Assembly: GCA_017549025.1 (NCBI GenBank)
Contig: JAFYWB010000015.1
Span: forward strand, 62,001 to 126,000
Length of the DNA: 64,000 bases
Reading direction: 5' to 3'
Origin: Treponema sp.
GTDB taxonomy: Bacteria; Spirochaetota; Spirochaetia; Treponematales; Treponemataceae
The notes beneath the pieces were generated by a model. The model searched no databases. It had not been told where the DNA came from and saw nothing but the letters and a program-made list of their open reading frames with translations. Shown in pieces: positions 47,553 through 56,345 of the stretch. The translations under genes were made by a program, and so were the position numbers. Numbering within the stretch: position 1 is the first letter of the stretch; every line of letters begins with the position of its first letter.

Positions 47553-49193
47553 ATGGACATTAGAGAAAAAACAGTAGCATTAATTGATGAACTAAAAGCA
47601 ACTTGTCAAAGTGCAGGACTTGGAAATGACGGAAATGAGTTTAAAATTATTACTCAAGTCTTTTTGTATAAGTTTTTAAATGATAAATTTGGATATACAC
47701 TAAAAAATAAAGACACTCGATACAAAGCCAAATTTGAGAATGTTGTGGATTGGGAGGGTGAATACTCAACATTAAGTGAAGATGAACAAAAAAGAGTGTG
47801 TCGTGCACTGGGAGCCGACTGTCCTAATTTGTATTCTCGCCATTTGATTACCCAGCTGTGGAATCAGCAAGCAAAGGGTGATTTCGATGTAATTTTTGAC
47901 AGTACAATGAAAGATATTGCAGCTGAAAATATGGAAATTTTTTCTACACTTACCGTTGCCAATACAAAGATTCCAATTTTTGAACCCTTGACCCAATACG
48001 TTACTGACGACAGCCAGCGCACCTCCTTTGCCAGAGCCTTGGTGGACAAGTTAGCAAAATTCAGCTTTGAAGAAGCCTTTAGCCATCGATACGATTTTTT
48101 TGCAGGTATTTTTGAATATTTGATTCAAGATTATAACACAGCTGGTGGCGGAAAATATGCAGAGTATTATACTCCCCATGCAATCGCTACAATTATGGCT
48201 CGTCTTTTAGTGGGTGATGCTTCAGATTTGCATAATATTGAATGTTACGATCCAAGTGCTGGAACTGGAACCTTGTTAATGGCCCTTGCTCATCAAATTG
48301 GAGAAGACCGATGTACTATTTTTAGTCAGGATATTAGCCAGCGTTCAAACAAGATGCTGAAGCTCAACCTTATCTTGAATAATCTTGTCTCTTCCCTTGA
48401 CCATGCAATTCAGGGAGACACCCTTGTAAATCCCTACCATAAATCTGATGACGGAAAAGAACTGAGACAGTTTGATTTTGTTGTTTCAAACCCTCCGTTT
48501 AAAATGGATTTTAGTGACACCAGGGAAAAGATTGCCGCAATGCCTGCACGTTTTTGGGCAGGAGTACCAAATGTTCCAAAAGCAAAAAAAGATTCAATGG
48601 CAATTTATACCTGTTTTATTCAGCATGTTATTAATTCAATAAAAGATAAAGGAAAAGGTGCTATTGTTATTCCAACAGGATTTATCACAGCAAAAGCTAG
48701 TATTGAAAACAAAATCTTACAAAAAATTATTGATGATAAAATTGTTTGGGGTGTTGTAAGTATGCCAAGCAATGTATTTGCAAACACTGGAACAAATGTT
48801 AGTGTGCTCTTCTTTGATAAATCTAAATCTTCTGACAAGGTAATTTTGATAGATGCATCAAAGCTTGGTGAAGAATACAAAGATTCTAATGGTTTAAAAA
48901 AACGACGTCTTACAAACGAAGAAATCGAAAAAATTGTTAAAACTTTCCGCGAAAAAGAAGTTGTAGAAGATTTTAGTGTTGTTGTGACTTACGATGAAAT
49001 AAAAGAAAAAGGTTATGTTCTTTCTGCGGGACAATATTTCGACATCAAAATTGAATATGTTGATATTACCGAAGAAGAATTTAATACTCAGATGAAAACC
49101 GACATAGAAGAACTAAAATCAATGTTTGAGGAAAGCCATACGTTAGAAGACGAAATACAAAAACAACTTTCAAGTCTAAAATTTTGTGAATAA
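47553..49193 (+). CDS. hsdM: Type I restriction system DNA methyltransferase subunit M (546 aa)
   Basis: Adenine N6-methyltransferase. CYDPSAGTGTLLMAL is the AdoMet motif and DFVVSNPPFKMDF the catalytic NPPF motif. The N terminus is the HsdM helical domain (KFLNDKFGYTL). GGGGGAAAAG precedes the ATG at 47553. Instead of hsdS, a Fic gene follows 11 nt after the stop, with hsdS two genes further on. Confidence 0.95.
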   Translation: MDIREKTVALIDELKATCQSAGLGNDGNEFKIITQVFLYKFLNDKFGYTLKNKDTRYKAKFENVVDWEGEYSTLSEDEQKRVCRALGADCPNLYSRHLITQLWNQQAKGDFDVIFDSTMKDIAAENMEIFSTLTVANTKIPIFEPLTQYVTDDSQRTSFARALVDKLAKFSFEEAFSHRYDFFAGIFEYLIQDYNTAGGGKYAEYYTPHAIATIMARLLVGDASDLHNIECYDPSAGTGTLLMALAHQIGEDRCTIFSQDISQRSNKMLKLNLILNNLVSSLDHAIQGDTLVNPYHKSDDGKELRQFDFVVSNPPFKMDFSDTREKIAAMPARFWAGVPNVPKAKKDSMAIYTCFIQHVINSIKDKGKGAIVIPTGFITAKASIENKILQKIIDDKIVWGVVSMPSNVFANTGTNVSVLFFDKSKSSDKVILIDASKLGEEYKDSNGLKKRRLTNEEIEKIVKTFREKEVVEDFSVVVTYDEIKEKGYVLSAGQYFDIKIEYVDITEEEFNTQMKTDIEELKSMFEESHTLEDEIQKQLSSLKFCE

Positions 49194-49204
49194 GAGGCTA
49201 CAGA

Positions 49205-50284
49205 ATGGGAAATTTCGAAAATCCTTTTGAATTTGATTTTGACTCATATATTCGACAAGTTGAACCCTCAAAACAAGAAAAAGGTAAAAACTGGGCAACC
49301 GCTATAGGTTTACAAAAAGTTGATGGACTTACAACTTCTAAATATTTATACGAAACTGCAAAACGAAATATAGAAGGTGAAATTTCTTTTGATGAAGCAA
49401 AAGAAATAATTGATTCGTATTATGAATCAAAAGAAGTTCGCACAAGTGATGATGAAAACTCAGAGGAAGCAGATAAAGTTTCTGCAAGAATTGCTCAGCT
49501 TTTGTCAGAAAAGGCTTTTAGTTTTAATCCAAATCAATTACTTTCAATTCATGAAAAACTTTTTAAAGGTGTTTTTAAAAGTGTAAAGGCTGGAGAATTT
49601 AGAACTTACAATATTACAAAAAAAGAATGGGCTTTAGATGGCGACACAGTTTTTTATGCAAATGCAGATTTAATTCAAGATACTTTGAAATATGATTTTG
49701 AAAATGAAAAAAACTTTGATTATTCAGCACTTTCAAAAGAACAAACTGTAAATCATATAACACGATTTGTTGCAAATATTTGGCAAGTTCATCCCTTTGG
49801 AGAAGGAAATACAAGAACAACTGCTGTTTTTACAATAATGTATCTTCGTTCTTTGGGATTTGAAGTTAATAATGAACCTTTTGAAAAACATAGTTGGTAT
49901 TTTAGAAATGCTCTTGTTCGTGCAAATTACACAAATGTGAAAAAAAGTATTTATATGAATAATATTTTCTTAGAAAATTTTTTTGAAAATCTTTTACTTG
50001 GAAAAAATAACGAACTAAAAAATCGATATACACACATTCGTTATACCGAAAATTTTGAAAAAACTTCGGTACAAAATGATAAAAACTTCGGTACAAAAGA
50101 AAAAACTTCGGTACAAATTATGGATTTAATGAAAGAAAATCCTTCAATTACTTTACAACAAATAGCAGAAAAAATAGGACTTTCTAAGCGTGCAATAGAA
50201 ATGCAAGTAAAAAAACTGCGAGAACAAGGAAAAGTAAATCGTATTGGAGCCACCAAAAAAGGTTTGTGGGAAGTAAGAGGATAA
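49205..50284 (+). CDS. Fic-domain protein with C-terminal winged helix (359 aa)
   Basis: Fic enzymes transfer AMP or a related group to proteins. The active-site motif is VHPFGEGNTRTTAVF (HPFxxGN), with catalytic histidine. An N-terminal helical segment and the C-terminal IMDLMKENPSITLQQIAEKIGLSKRAIEMQVKKL, a winged helix, resemble Fic/DOC proteins that regulate their own genes. Such Fic genes are often found inside type I restriction operons. Between the domains is a linker built from three copies of a short DNA repeat (50061-50117). Confidence 0.88.
   Translation: MGNFENPFEFDFDSYIRQVEPSKQEKGKNWATAIGLQKVDGLTTSKYLYETAKRNIEGEISFDEAKEIIDSYYESKEVRTSDDENSEEADKVSARIAQLLSEKAFSFNPNQLLSIHEKLFKGVFKSVKAGEFRTYNITKKEWALDGDTVFYANADLIQDTLKYDFENEKNFDYSALSKEQTVNHITRFVANIWQVHPFGEGNTRTTAVFTIMYLRSLGFEVNNEPFEKHSWYFRNALVRANYTNVKKSIYMNNIFLENFFENLLLGKNNELKNRYTHIRYTENFEKTSVQNDKNFGTKEKTSVQIMDLMKENPSITLQQIAEKIGLSKRAIEMQVKKLREQGKVNRIGATKKGLWEVRG
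50061..50117 (+). repeat. Three copies of AAACTTCGGTACAAA inside fic
   Basis: Copies start at 50061, 50083 and 50103. The 22- and 20-nt steps are not multiples of three, so the middle copy is read in another frame (KNFGTK versus KTSVQ). Confidence 0.75.
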
Positions 50285-50287
50285 AGT

Positions 50288-50309
50288 TATGGAAATGAAG
50301 AAATATAAG
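50288..50309 (+). repeat. 22-bp direct repeat, left copy (hsdS start sequence)
   Basis: Identical to 51422-51443, where it is the beginning of hsdS. Here it lies between fic and the DUF1016 gene. Confidence 0.85.
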
Positions 50310-50323
50310 GGGAGAGAAATAAA

Positions 50324-51373
50324 ATGAAAAATGAAATTTCAAACTATAATGAAACAGAATATACAGAAATTCTTAACATCGCTATAACACAAATAACTGT
50401 TTCTAGAAATACAATTGCTTTACAAATTAATTCTACTGTTAGTTCAACTTATTGGAATTTAGGCAAGCTTTTACATGATAAAAAAATTGAAGGTGGATAC
50501 GGTAGTAATATTATAAATCGTCTTTCTGTTGATTTAAAAAATGTTTTTCCGGATATGGGACTTTCACCTCGTAATTTGTGGAATATGAAGCTTTTTTATG
50601 AACGCTACGCAGAATCAAACAAAAAACTGCTACAAGCTGTAGCAGTTTTGCAATGGGGACATAATTTATTATTGATAAATAAAAAACTTTCGGATGAAGA
50701 AGTTTATTTTTACGCTATAGAATCAGTTTCAAAAAACTGGAATAGAGATTTATTATTGAATGCCATAAAAATGAATACTTTTGCTATTCATAAAAACGAG
50801 ATTCGTGATAACAATTTTTCAAAAACACTTCCGGCTATTCAAGCAAAGCAAGCCAATGAGATTTTGAAAGATAGATATAATCTGGGATTTTTGGGTGTAA
50901 CAGAACCTATTGCAGAAATAGAACTAGAAAAACGGCTTATTGAAAAAATCAAATTATTTATGCTGGAACTTGGAAAAGGTTTTGCGTTTATTGGAAATCA
51001 GTTTAGACTTGAATACAATAGCAAAGAATATTTTGTAGATTTATTATTTACTAACAGAAAACTAAATTGTCTTGTTGCTATAGATTTGAAAATTGGAGAG
51101 TTCAAAAGTGAATACATTGGAAAAATGAATATGTATCTTTCACTTTTGGATAAACTGGAAAAGGAAGAAACTGAGAATCAATCTATAGGAATAATTCTTT
51201 GTGCAGAAAAAGATCATCTTGATGTAGAACTTGCACTGCAGGACGTTAATAAACCAATTGCTGTTTCGGACTATGAACTTTTGATTCCAAAACAAGAACT
51301 ACAAACTTTAGTTTTGAATGAAATGAAGAAAATAGCTTCTGAAAACAAAGAAATCCAAATGACTGAAAAATAG
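50324..51373 (+). CDS. DUF1016/YhcG-family PD-(D/E)XK nuclease (349 aa)
   Basis: The N-terminal half (IALQINSTVSSTYWNLGKLLHD, LSPRNLWNMKLFYERY) is the DUF1016 helical domain. The C-terminal half is a nuclease core: YFVDLLFTNRKLNCLVAIDLKIGEF with D, D and K in PD-(D/E)XK order. YhcG-type proteins are common in defence islands next to type I restriction genes, and their exact role is unsettled. GGGGAGAG precedes the ATG. Direct repeats of the hsdS start flank this gene, suggesting it was inserted as a cassette. Confidence 0.88.
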   Translation: MKNEISNYNETEYTEILNIAITQITVSRNTIALQINSTVSSTYWNLGKLLHDKKIEGGYGSNIINRLSVDLKNVFPDMGLSPRNLWNMKLFYERYAESNKKLLQAVAVLQWGHNLLLINKKLSDEEVYFYAIESVSKNWNRDLLLNAIKMNTFAIHKNEIRDNNFSKTLPAIQAKQANEILKDRYNLGFLGVTEPIAEIELEKRLIEKIKLFMLELGKGFAFIGNQFRLEYNSKEYFVDLLFTNRKLNCLVAIDLKIGEFKSEYIGKMNMYLSLLDKLEKEETENQSIGIILCAEKDHLDVELALQDVNKPIAVSDYELLIPKQELQTLVLNEMKKIASENKEIQMTEK

Positions 51374-51421
51374 AGTTCACTGATTCGATTTTGCCACGTA
51401 AAATCTAGGGAGGAATGGAAG

Positions 51422-51443
51422 TATGGAAATGAAGAAATATAAG
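51422..51443 (+). repeat. 22-bp direct repeat, right copy
   Basis: First codons of hsdS (MEMKKYK); partner of 50288-50309. Confidence 0.85.
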
Positions 51444-52796
51444 TTGAGTGAGATATGCAGAATAGCTTCTTCAAAAAGAATCTTTGAAAGTGAATATGTT
51501 GAAAGAGGTGTTCCTTTTATTAGAGGGCAAGAAATTTCCGATGGAAGTATTTTAGATCCAAAACCTTCTTTTGAATGTTATATTTCTCAAAGTCGTTATG
51601 AAGAAATAAAAGAGAAATATGGCAAACCTAATAAGGGTGATATATTGATAACTGCTGTTGGTACTATTGGAAATTTATGTTATTTAGACAAAGATATTGA
51701 TTTTTACTTCAAAGATGGAAATGTAATCTGGTTTTCTGAAATAATTTCTTCGTGCGATGGAAAATTCTTATTCCATTTTATGAAAAGTTCTTATTTTAAA
51801 GAGCAACTGAAATATTTCATGATAGGGGCGGTTCAGAAGGCATTAACTATAGATATGCTAAAAAAAGTGGAAGTGCCATTGCCTCCACTTCCAACTCAAC
51901 AAAAAATCGCTGCAGTTCTTTCTTCCCTCGACGACAAAATCGCCCTTAACAAAAAGATTAACACAAAATTAGAAGCAATGGCAAAACGCTTGTATGATTA
52001 TTGGTTCGTGCAGTTTGATTACCCTGACAAAAATGGTAAGCCATTCAAAACAAGTGGCTGCAAAATGGTTTGGAATGAAGTCCTCAAACGAGAGATTCCT
52101 GAAGGGTGGGAAGTAGTAGAAATGAGTTCTGTTATAAAACAAATTAATACAGGGTTGAATCCACGAGATAATTTTATACTTGGAAATGGAAAAATAAAGT
52201 ATATCACAGTAAAAAATCTAACAGAAGAAGGGCATATTGATTTTTCAAATTGTGATTTAGTAAATTCAGAATCACAGAAAATAATTCATGAACGTTCACA
52301 GATTCAAAAAGGTGATATTCTTTTTGCAAGCATTTGTCCATTAGGACGTTGTTATTTAATTCAAGATTCTCCTGAAGATTGGGATATAAATGAGTCTGTG
52401 TTTTCAATACGGCCAAATATTGACAGAATTACATCAGAATTTCTGTATACACTTTTACGGGAGGCATACTATGTAAAAAAAATGACCCAGAAAGCAACAG
52501 GTAGTATTTTTAAAGGCATTAGAATTAACGATATTGAAAAAATTGAAATTGTTCTTCCTCCAAAAGAAGTTATTAACGCTTTCTCCAAAAAAACATTGCC
52601 AATTTTTAATTATCAACTTACAATTCAAAAAGAAATCCAAAAACTCACCAATTTACGCGACCGTTTATTGCCATTATTGATAAATGGTCAAGTTGAGGTT
52701 GGTACAAATAATTCGAGCGAGTTTTCGCACAGCGGAAACTCGGTAAGTTCGCCATGGGCGAACGACATGGAGGGACAGGTTAAGGTGGAGGAGTAA
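51423..52796 (+). CDS. hsdS: Type I restriction specificity subunit S (457 aa)
   Basis: Two target-recognition domains (about residues 1-160 and 220-390) each end in a conserved helix: LPPLPTQQKIAAVLSSLDDKIALNKKIN for the first, LPPKEVINAFSKKTL then TIQKEIQKLTNLRDRLLPLL for the second. Each half reads part of a bipartite target. GGGAGG precedes the ATG by 9 nt. The last 25 residues (after NGQVEV) come from an inserted pair of palindromes. No recombinase or second hsdS is present, so there is no sign of specificity switching by inversion. Confidence 0.93.
   Translation: MEMKKYKLSEICRIASSKRIFESEYVERGVPFIRGQEISDGSILDPKPSFECYISQSRYEEIKEKYGKPNKGDILITAVGTIGNLCYLDKDIDFYFKDGNVIWFSEIISSCDGKFLFHFMKSSYFKEQLKYFMIGAVQKALTIDMLKKVEVPLPPLPTQQKIAAVLSSLDDKIALNKKINTKLEAMAKRLYDYWFVQFDYPDKNGKPFKTSGCKMVWNEVLKREIPEGWEVVEMSSVIKQINTGLNPRDNFILGNGKIKYITVKNLTEEGHIDFSNCDLVNSESQKIIHERSQIQKGDILFASICPLGRCYLIQDSPEDWDINESVFSIRPNIDRITSEFLYTLLREAYYVKKMTQKATGSIFKGIRINDIEKIEIVLPPKEVINAFSKKTLPIFNYQLTIQKEIQKLTNLRDRLLPLLINGQVEVGTNNSSEFSHSGNSVSSPWANDMEGQVKVEE
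52719..52763 (+). repeat. Two adjacent palindromes inside the hsdS 3' end
   Basis: GAGTTTTCGC-ACA-GCGGAAACTC (52719-52741) and GTTCGCC-ATG-GGCGAAC (52747-52763). They are much richer in GC than hsdS and keep the frame open. Confidence 0.7.
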
Positions 52797-52816
52797 AGAA
52801 ATATATTAAAATACAC

Positions 52817-52845
52817 TTGTAAATTCTATGTAACAGATGTATAGT
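52817..52845 (+). promoter_or_regulatory. Promoter of the kinase/PIN/ASCH cassette, leaderless layout
   Basis: TTGTAA, 17 nt and TATAGT, then 8 nt to the ATG at 52854. No Shine-Dalgarno sequence. Confidence 0.65.
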
Positions 52846-52853
52846 GTATATGT

Positions 52854-53399
52854 ATGAATAAGGAAACAAAAGGCATAATATTTTTTGCTGGTATTTATGG
52901 TGTTGGAAAAAGTACATTATCCTCAAAACTAAGTGAAACTATGTCACTTCCAGAATATTCTGCAAGTGAATTAATTAGTATGAGTAATAATGAACAATAT
53001 GGCAAAAATAAATTTGTTAGTGATGTAAAAAAGAATCAGATAATTCTTGTAGAAACTTCTAAAAAACTTCTTCAAGAAAAAGGTAATTTTTTGATGTCTG
53101 GCCATTTCTGTATTTTCAATAGTGATCATTCAATAACTATTTTGCCAACAACATTTTTCGATAAGGCTCAAATAAAAACAATAATTCTTCTGGTTGCAGA
53201 TATTGATAGAGTTATTCAAAATCTAAATAATAGAGATGCTGTTATCTACAACAAATCAGATTTAACTATTCTACAGGAAGAAGAAATAAAGCAAGCAAGA
53301 AAAATTTCCGAGTTACGAAAAATACCTCTTCATATTTATAAAATGGAATTCTCAGATAATGATGCTTCAAATGTTATTGAATTAATTTACGGAGAGTAA
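52854..53399 (+). CDS. Small P-loop kinase-like ATPase (181 aa)
   Basis: Walker A GIYGVGKST at about residue 14 and a fold like adenylate/zeta-type kinases (AAA_17/33 style), with TIILLVADIDRVIQN and a lid-like charged segment (NRDAVIYNKSD). The phosphate acceptor is unknown. The stop is 3 nt before the PIN-GNAT gene, so it leads a cassette with its own promoter. It could be a zeta-toxin-like kinase, a nucleotide kinase or an RNA-repair enzyme; the sequence does not decide. Confidence 0.75.
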   Translation: MNKETKGIIFFAGIYGVGKSTLSSKLSETMSLPEYSASELISMSNNEQYGKNKFVSDVKKNQIILVETSKKLLQEKGNFLMSGHFCIFNSDHSITILPTTFFDKAQIKTIILLVADIDRVIQNLNNRDAVIYNKSDLTILQEEEIKQARKISELRKIPLHIYKMEFSDNDASNVIELIYGE

Positions 53400-53402
53400 T
53401 TT

Positions 53403-54938
53403 ATGAGAGCTTTATTAGATACTAATATTGTTATTCACAGAGAAAATACCATTGTATCAAATCAAGGAATTGGGTTGCTGTTTTATTGGCTTGATAAATT
53501 AAATTATACAAAATGTATACATCCCTTTGTAATAGAAGAATTAAGAAGCCATAAAAATACAGAGTTACAAAGACTTTATGATGTAAAACTAACCTCTTAT
53601 GAAGTACTAAAAACTATAGCACCTCAAACAGAAGATTTTAAATCTAAACTTCCAGATATTAAATCAAGCAATGATAAAATCGACAATCAATTATTATGTG
53701 AAGTTTATTCAAAACGCGTTGATTTATTGATAACGGAAGACAAAGCTTTACGAAGAAAAGCACAGAGTCTTAATATTGCTAATAAAGTTTTGTCAATAAA
53801 TCAATTTGTTTCTTTATGTACGGCAGAAAATCCTGAATTGATTAATTATAAAATGCTTGCTGTTAAAAAAGAATATTTTGGAAATGTTGATTTGAATGAT
53901 TCTTTTTTTGATACATTTAAAATTGCATATCCAGGTTTTGAAAATTGGTTTTCAAAAAAATGTGATGAAGAAGCATATGTTTGTAGAACTGATAAAAATG
54001 ATATTTTAGGATTTTTATATGTAAAAACAGAACTAGAAAATGAAAATTATTCTGATATAGAACCACGATTTTCTCCCCAAAAAAGGTTAAAGGTTGGTAC
54101 ATTCAAAATTGAAACATCAGGATTTCGACTCGGAGAACGGTTTGTTAAAATTATTTTTGATAATGCATTAGAAAGAAATGTAGATGAAATTTACGTTACA
54201 CTCTTTGAGGATAGACCGGAGCTTAAAGCGCTAGAGGATTTACTATTTGCTTGGGGATTTAAAAAACATGGTATAAAAAAAACCGATGGGAAAGAGGAGG
54301 TCGTATTAATAAAAAAATTAAAACAATACGAAGATTCAATTTCACCAAAAGAAAACTTTCCGAATATTCTTTTTAAGAAGAGGAAAAAATTTATATTACC
54401 AATATTTCCAAAGTATCATACAACATTGCTTCCAGATTCTAAGTTAAATACAGAAAATGAAATAGATTTTATGGGAAAGATTCCTCATAGATATGCTTTG
54501 CAAAAAATATATATTTCATTTGCACCAGAACGAGATATTAATCCTGGTGATTTACTATTAATATATCGTAATGGTGAAAATCAAAGTCGTAAAAAATTTG
54601 AGTCGGTTTTAACGACAGTTGGTATCGTGGAAAAAATAAAATATAATTTTTCTACAAAAGAGGAATTTCTTACAACTTGCAAAAATCGGTCTGTTTTTAC
54701 AAATGATGAATTAGAGAAGTTTTGGGATACAAAACGAAATCAGTTGTTAGTTATAAGTTTTATTTTTGTAAAGAGTCTATCTCATAGATTAACTCTTGGA
54801 TATCTATGGGAAAAAAATATAATACAAGCACAAAAGGGACCTAGACCTTTTACAAAAATATCTGATAGTCAGTTCAATGAGATACTCAAAGATTCTAATA
54901 CAACAGTAAAATTTATTGACGGAGAAAACAATGTGTAA
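53403..54938 (+). CDS. PIN - GNAT-like - PUA/EVE-like three-domain protein (511 aa)
   Basis: Residues 1-135 are a PIN ribonuclease domain: RALLDTNIVIHRE, then IDNQLL and LLITEDKALRRKA give the acidic active site. Residues about 150-310 resemble a GNAT acetyltransferase (ILGFLYVKTE, LRLGERFVKIIFDNALER-type helix, GFKKHG). The last 170 residues (HRYALQKIYISFAPERDINPGDLLLIYR, TVGIVEKIK) look like a PUA/EVE-type RNA- or modified-base-binding fold. The start has weak ribosome-binding sequence (CGGAGAG). The next gene, ASCH, overlaps its end by 8 nt. The GNAT and PUA-like calls come from pattern, not search. Confidence 0.72.
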   Translation: MRALLDTNIVIHRENTIVSNQGIGLLFYWLDKLNYTKCIHPFVIEELRSHKNTELQRLYDVKLTSYEVLKTIAPQTEDFKSKLPDIKSSNDKIDNQLLCEVYSKRVDLLITEDKALRRKAQSLNIANKVLSINQFVSLCTAENPELINYKMLAVKKEYFGNVDLNDSFFDTFKIAYPGFENWFSKKCDEEAYVCRTDKNDILGFLYVKTELENENYSDIEPRFSPQKRLKVGTFKIETSGFRLGERFVKIIFDNALERNVDEIYVTLFEDRPELKALEDLLFAWGFKKHGIKKTDGKEEVVLIKKLKQYEDSISPKENFPNILFKKRKKFILPIFPKYHTTLLPDSKLNTENEIDFMGKIPHRYALQKIYISFAPERDINPGDLLLIYRNGENQSRKKFESVLTTVGIVEKIKYNFSTKEEFLTTCKNRSVFTNDELEKFWDTKRNQLLVISFIFVKSLSHRLTLGYLWEKNIIQAQKGPRPFTKISDSQFNEILKDSNTTVKFIDGENNV

Positions 54939-55305
54939 AATTTTACTGTCTATAAATCCAGAATATTCCTCACAAATATTACAAGGAACAAAAAAATATG
55001 AATTCCGACGTCAAATTGCAAAAAGACAAGTTGATGAAATTGTAATTTATTCTACATTTCCAGAAATGAAAGTAGTTGGTTCTGTAAAAGTAAATGCTGT
55101 AATTCAAAATACCCCAGAAAAACTTTGGGAAGAAACAAAAGATTTTGCAGGTATCTCTAAGGAAAATTTTTTCTCCTACTTTGCAGGAAAGAATAATGCA
55201 TTTGCTTATAAATTGGGTGACGTTATAGAGTTTGATCCACCTCAAAGATTGGTTGATTATGATGTAAAAGTTGCACCACAATCTTTTATTTACTTAAATT
55301 GCTAA
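54931..55305 (+). CDS. ASCH/PUA-like small protein (124 aa)
   Basis: KILLSINPEYSSQILQGTKKYEFRR is the ASCH-type opening; the lysines and arginine following resemble small ASCH proteins, of which E. coli YqfB is an N4-acetylcytidine amidohydrolase. ELVYSTFPEMKVVGSVKV-like strands follow. The ATG at 54931 has ACGGAG upstream and lies inside the PIN gene's last codons, so it is translationally coupled. RNA or modified nucleoside binding is likely; the substrate is unknown. Confidence 0.78.
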   Translation: MCKILLSINPEYSSQILQGTKKYEFRRQIAKRQVDEIVIYSTFPEMKVVGSVKVNAVIQNTPEKLWEETKDFAGISKENFFSYFAGKNNAFAYKLGDVIEFDPPQRLVDYDVKVAPQSFIYLNC

Positions 55306-55341
55306 AATTCAATTCAATTAGGAAGAACTTGGAGACTGATT

Positions 55342-55419
55342 ATGGAAATTGATTGGACCAATGAAGAAAAAACAATTGGAATCATTGGTTTGGAAGATTT
55401 AACACATCACTATCAGTGA
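55342..55419 (+). CDS. Short ORF before higA (25 aa)
   Basis: MEIDWTNEEKTIGIIGLEDL and five more residues, with GGAGACTGATT upstream of the ATG. Its TGA overlaps a GTG in the higA frame. No family was recognised; it may be a real microprotein or a fragment of a lost toxin gene. Confidence 0.35.
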   Translation: MEIDWTNEEKTIGIIGLEDLTHHYQ

Positions 55420-55433
55420 AAAGGAACATGTCT

Positions 55434-55733
55434 ATGGCTGAAAAGCAATTACAATCATTTTATAATGTTGGACCAGGGGATTTTATACTTGATTTTTTAG
55501 ATTCATTTGGTTGGACTCAAAATGATTTGGCGGATGTTACAGGGTTTAGCCTCAAAAGCATAAATCAACTTATAAACAACAAACAGGGAATAACTACAGA
55601 AACTGCAATCACTTTGGAAAAAATATTTGGTTCTCCTGCTGAATTTTGGCTTAATGTTGATGCAAAATATCAAATCAGAAAAAAACAAGAACAAAATTCA
55701 GAAAAAAATGAACTCACTGCAAAAAAAGGATAG
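55434..55733 (+). CDS. HigA-family antitoxin-like regulator (99 aa)
   Basis: DILDFLDSFGWTQNDLADVTGFSLKSINQLINNKQGITTETAITLEKIFGSPAEFWL-type order: a helix-turn-helix XRE domain with the HigA signature ending in FGSPAEFWLNVDAKY. HigA normally neutralises the HigB RNase, but no HigB is adjacent. AAAGGAAC lies 7 nt before the ATG at 55434; a GTG at 55416 is the alternative. It could control the upstream cassette or be an orphan. Confidence 0.8.
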   Translation: MAEKQLQSFYNVGPGDFILDFLDSFGWTQNDLADVTGFSLKSINQLINNKQGITTETAITLEKIFGSPAEFWLNVDAKYQIRKKQEQNSEKNELTAKKG

Positions 55734-55820
55734 TGTACAATAAAGTTCGCAAAATGGGATAGAAAAAAGCCATTGAAAAATCCAAAATGTTGGTTACCAC
55801 ACTAACAAAAGGAAAAGACA

Positions 55821-56321
55821 ATGGCTAAGAAGAATGATACAACATTTTTTGAAAATAAACTACTGGATTTTGTAACAGCAAAAGATCCACTACTGGAAAT
55901 GCTTCAATGGGTAATGGACAAGTTCATGGAAATAGAAGTTGCCCACAAGACTTGAGCACAAAAAGGGATTCATTCGCAAACACGTACCAGCTATAGATGC
56001 GGCTACAGAATCCGTCGTTTTGATACAAGACTTGGGACAGTTTATCTTTCTGTCCCAAAAATACAACAGGGTGGGTACATTCCGTTCTTTGTGACAGAAA
56101 AAAAACGCAGTGAACAGGCACTCATACAAATCGTGCAGGAATGCTGGCTTAACGGAGTTTCGACACGAAAGATTGAGAACATTGCCAAGGGACTTGGAAT
56201 AGAGAGACTGAGTGCATCTGAGGTGAGCGAAATAAACCATGGGCTTGACCAGATGGTTGATGAGTTCCATTCAAGGAAGTTTGATGCAGAGTATCCTGTC
56301 ATCTGGGCAGATGCCCTCTGA
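55821..56321 (+). pseudogene. IS256/mutator-family transposase, truncated with a nonsense codon
   Basis: MAKKNDTTFFENKLLDFVTA begins a transposase-mutator frame. A TGA at 55953-55955 interrupts it, and the same frame resumes with GYRIRRFDTRLGTVYLSVPKI, GGYIPFF and the helical VSTRKIENIAKGLG, all family sequence. It stops at YPVIWADAL, where the catalytic aspartate begins, so most of the catalytic domain is missing. It lies between two modules of the island and is evidence of past insertion-sequence activity. Confidence 0.85.
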
Positions 56322-56345
56322 TGCAAGTGGCACGTCACCACAAAC

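Noticed and set aside
51423-52796. Phase-variable hsdS switching
   Set aside because: Only one hsdS gene, no second target-recognition cassette and no recombinase nearby.
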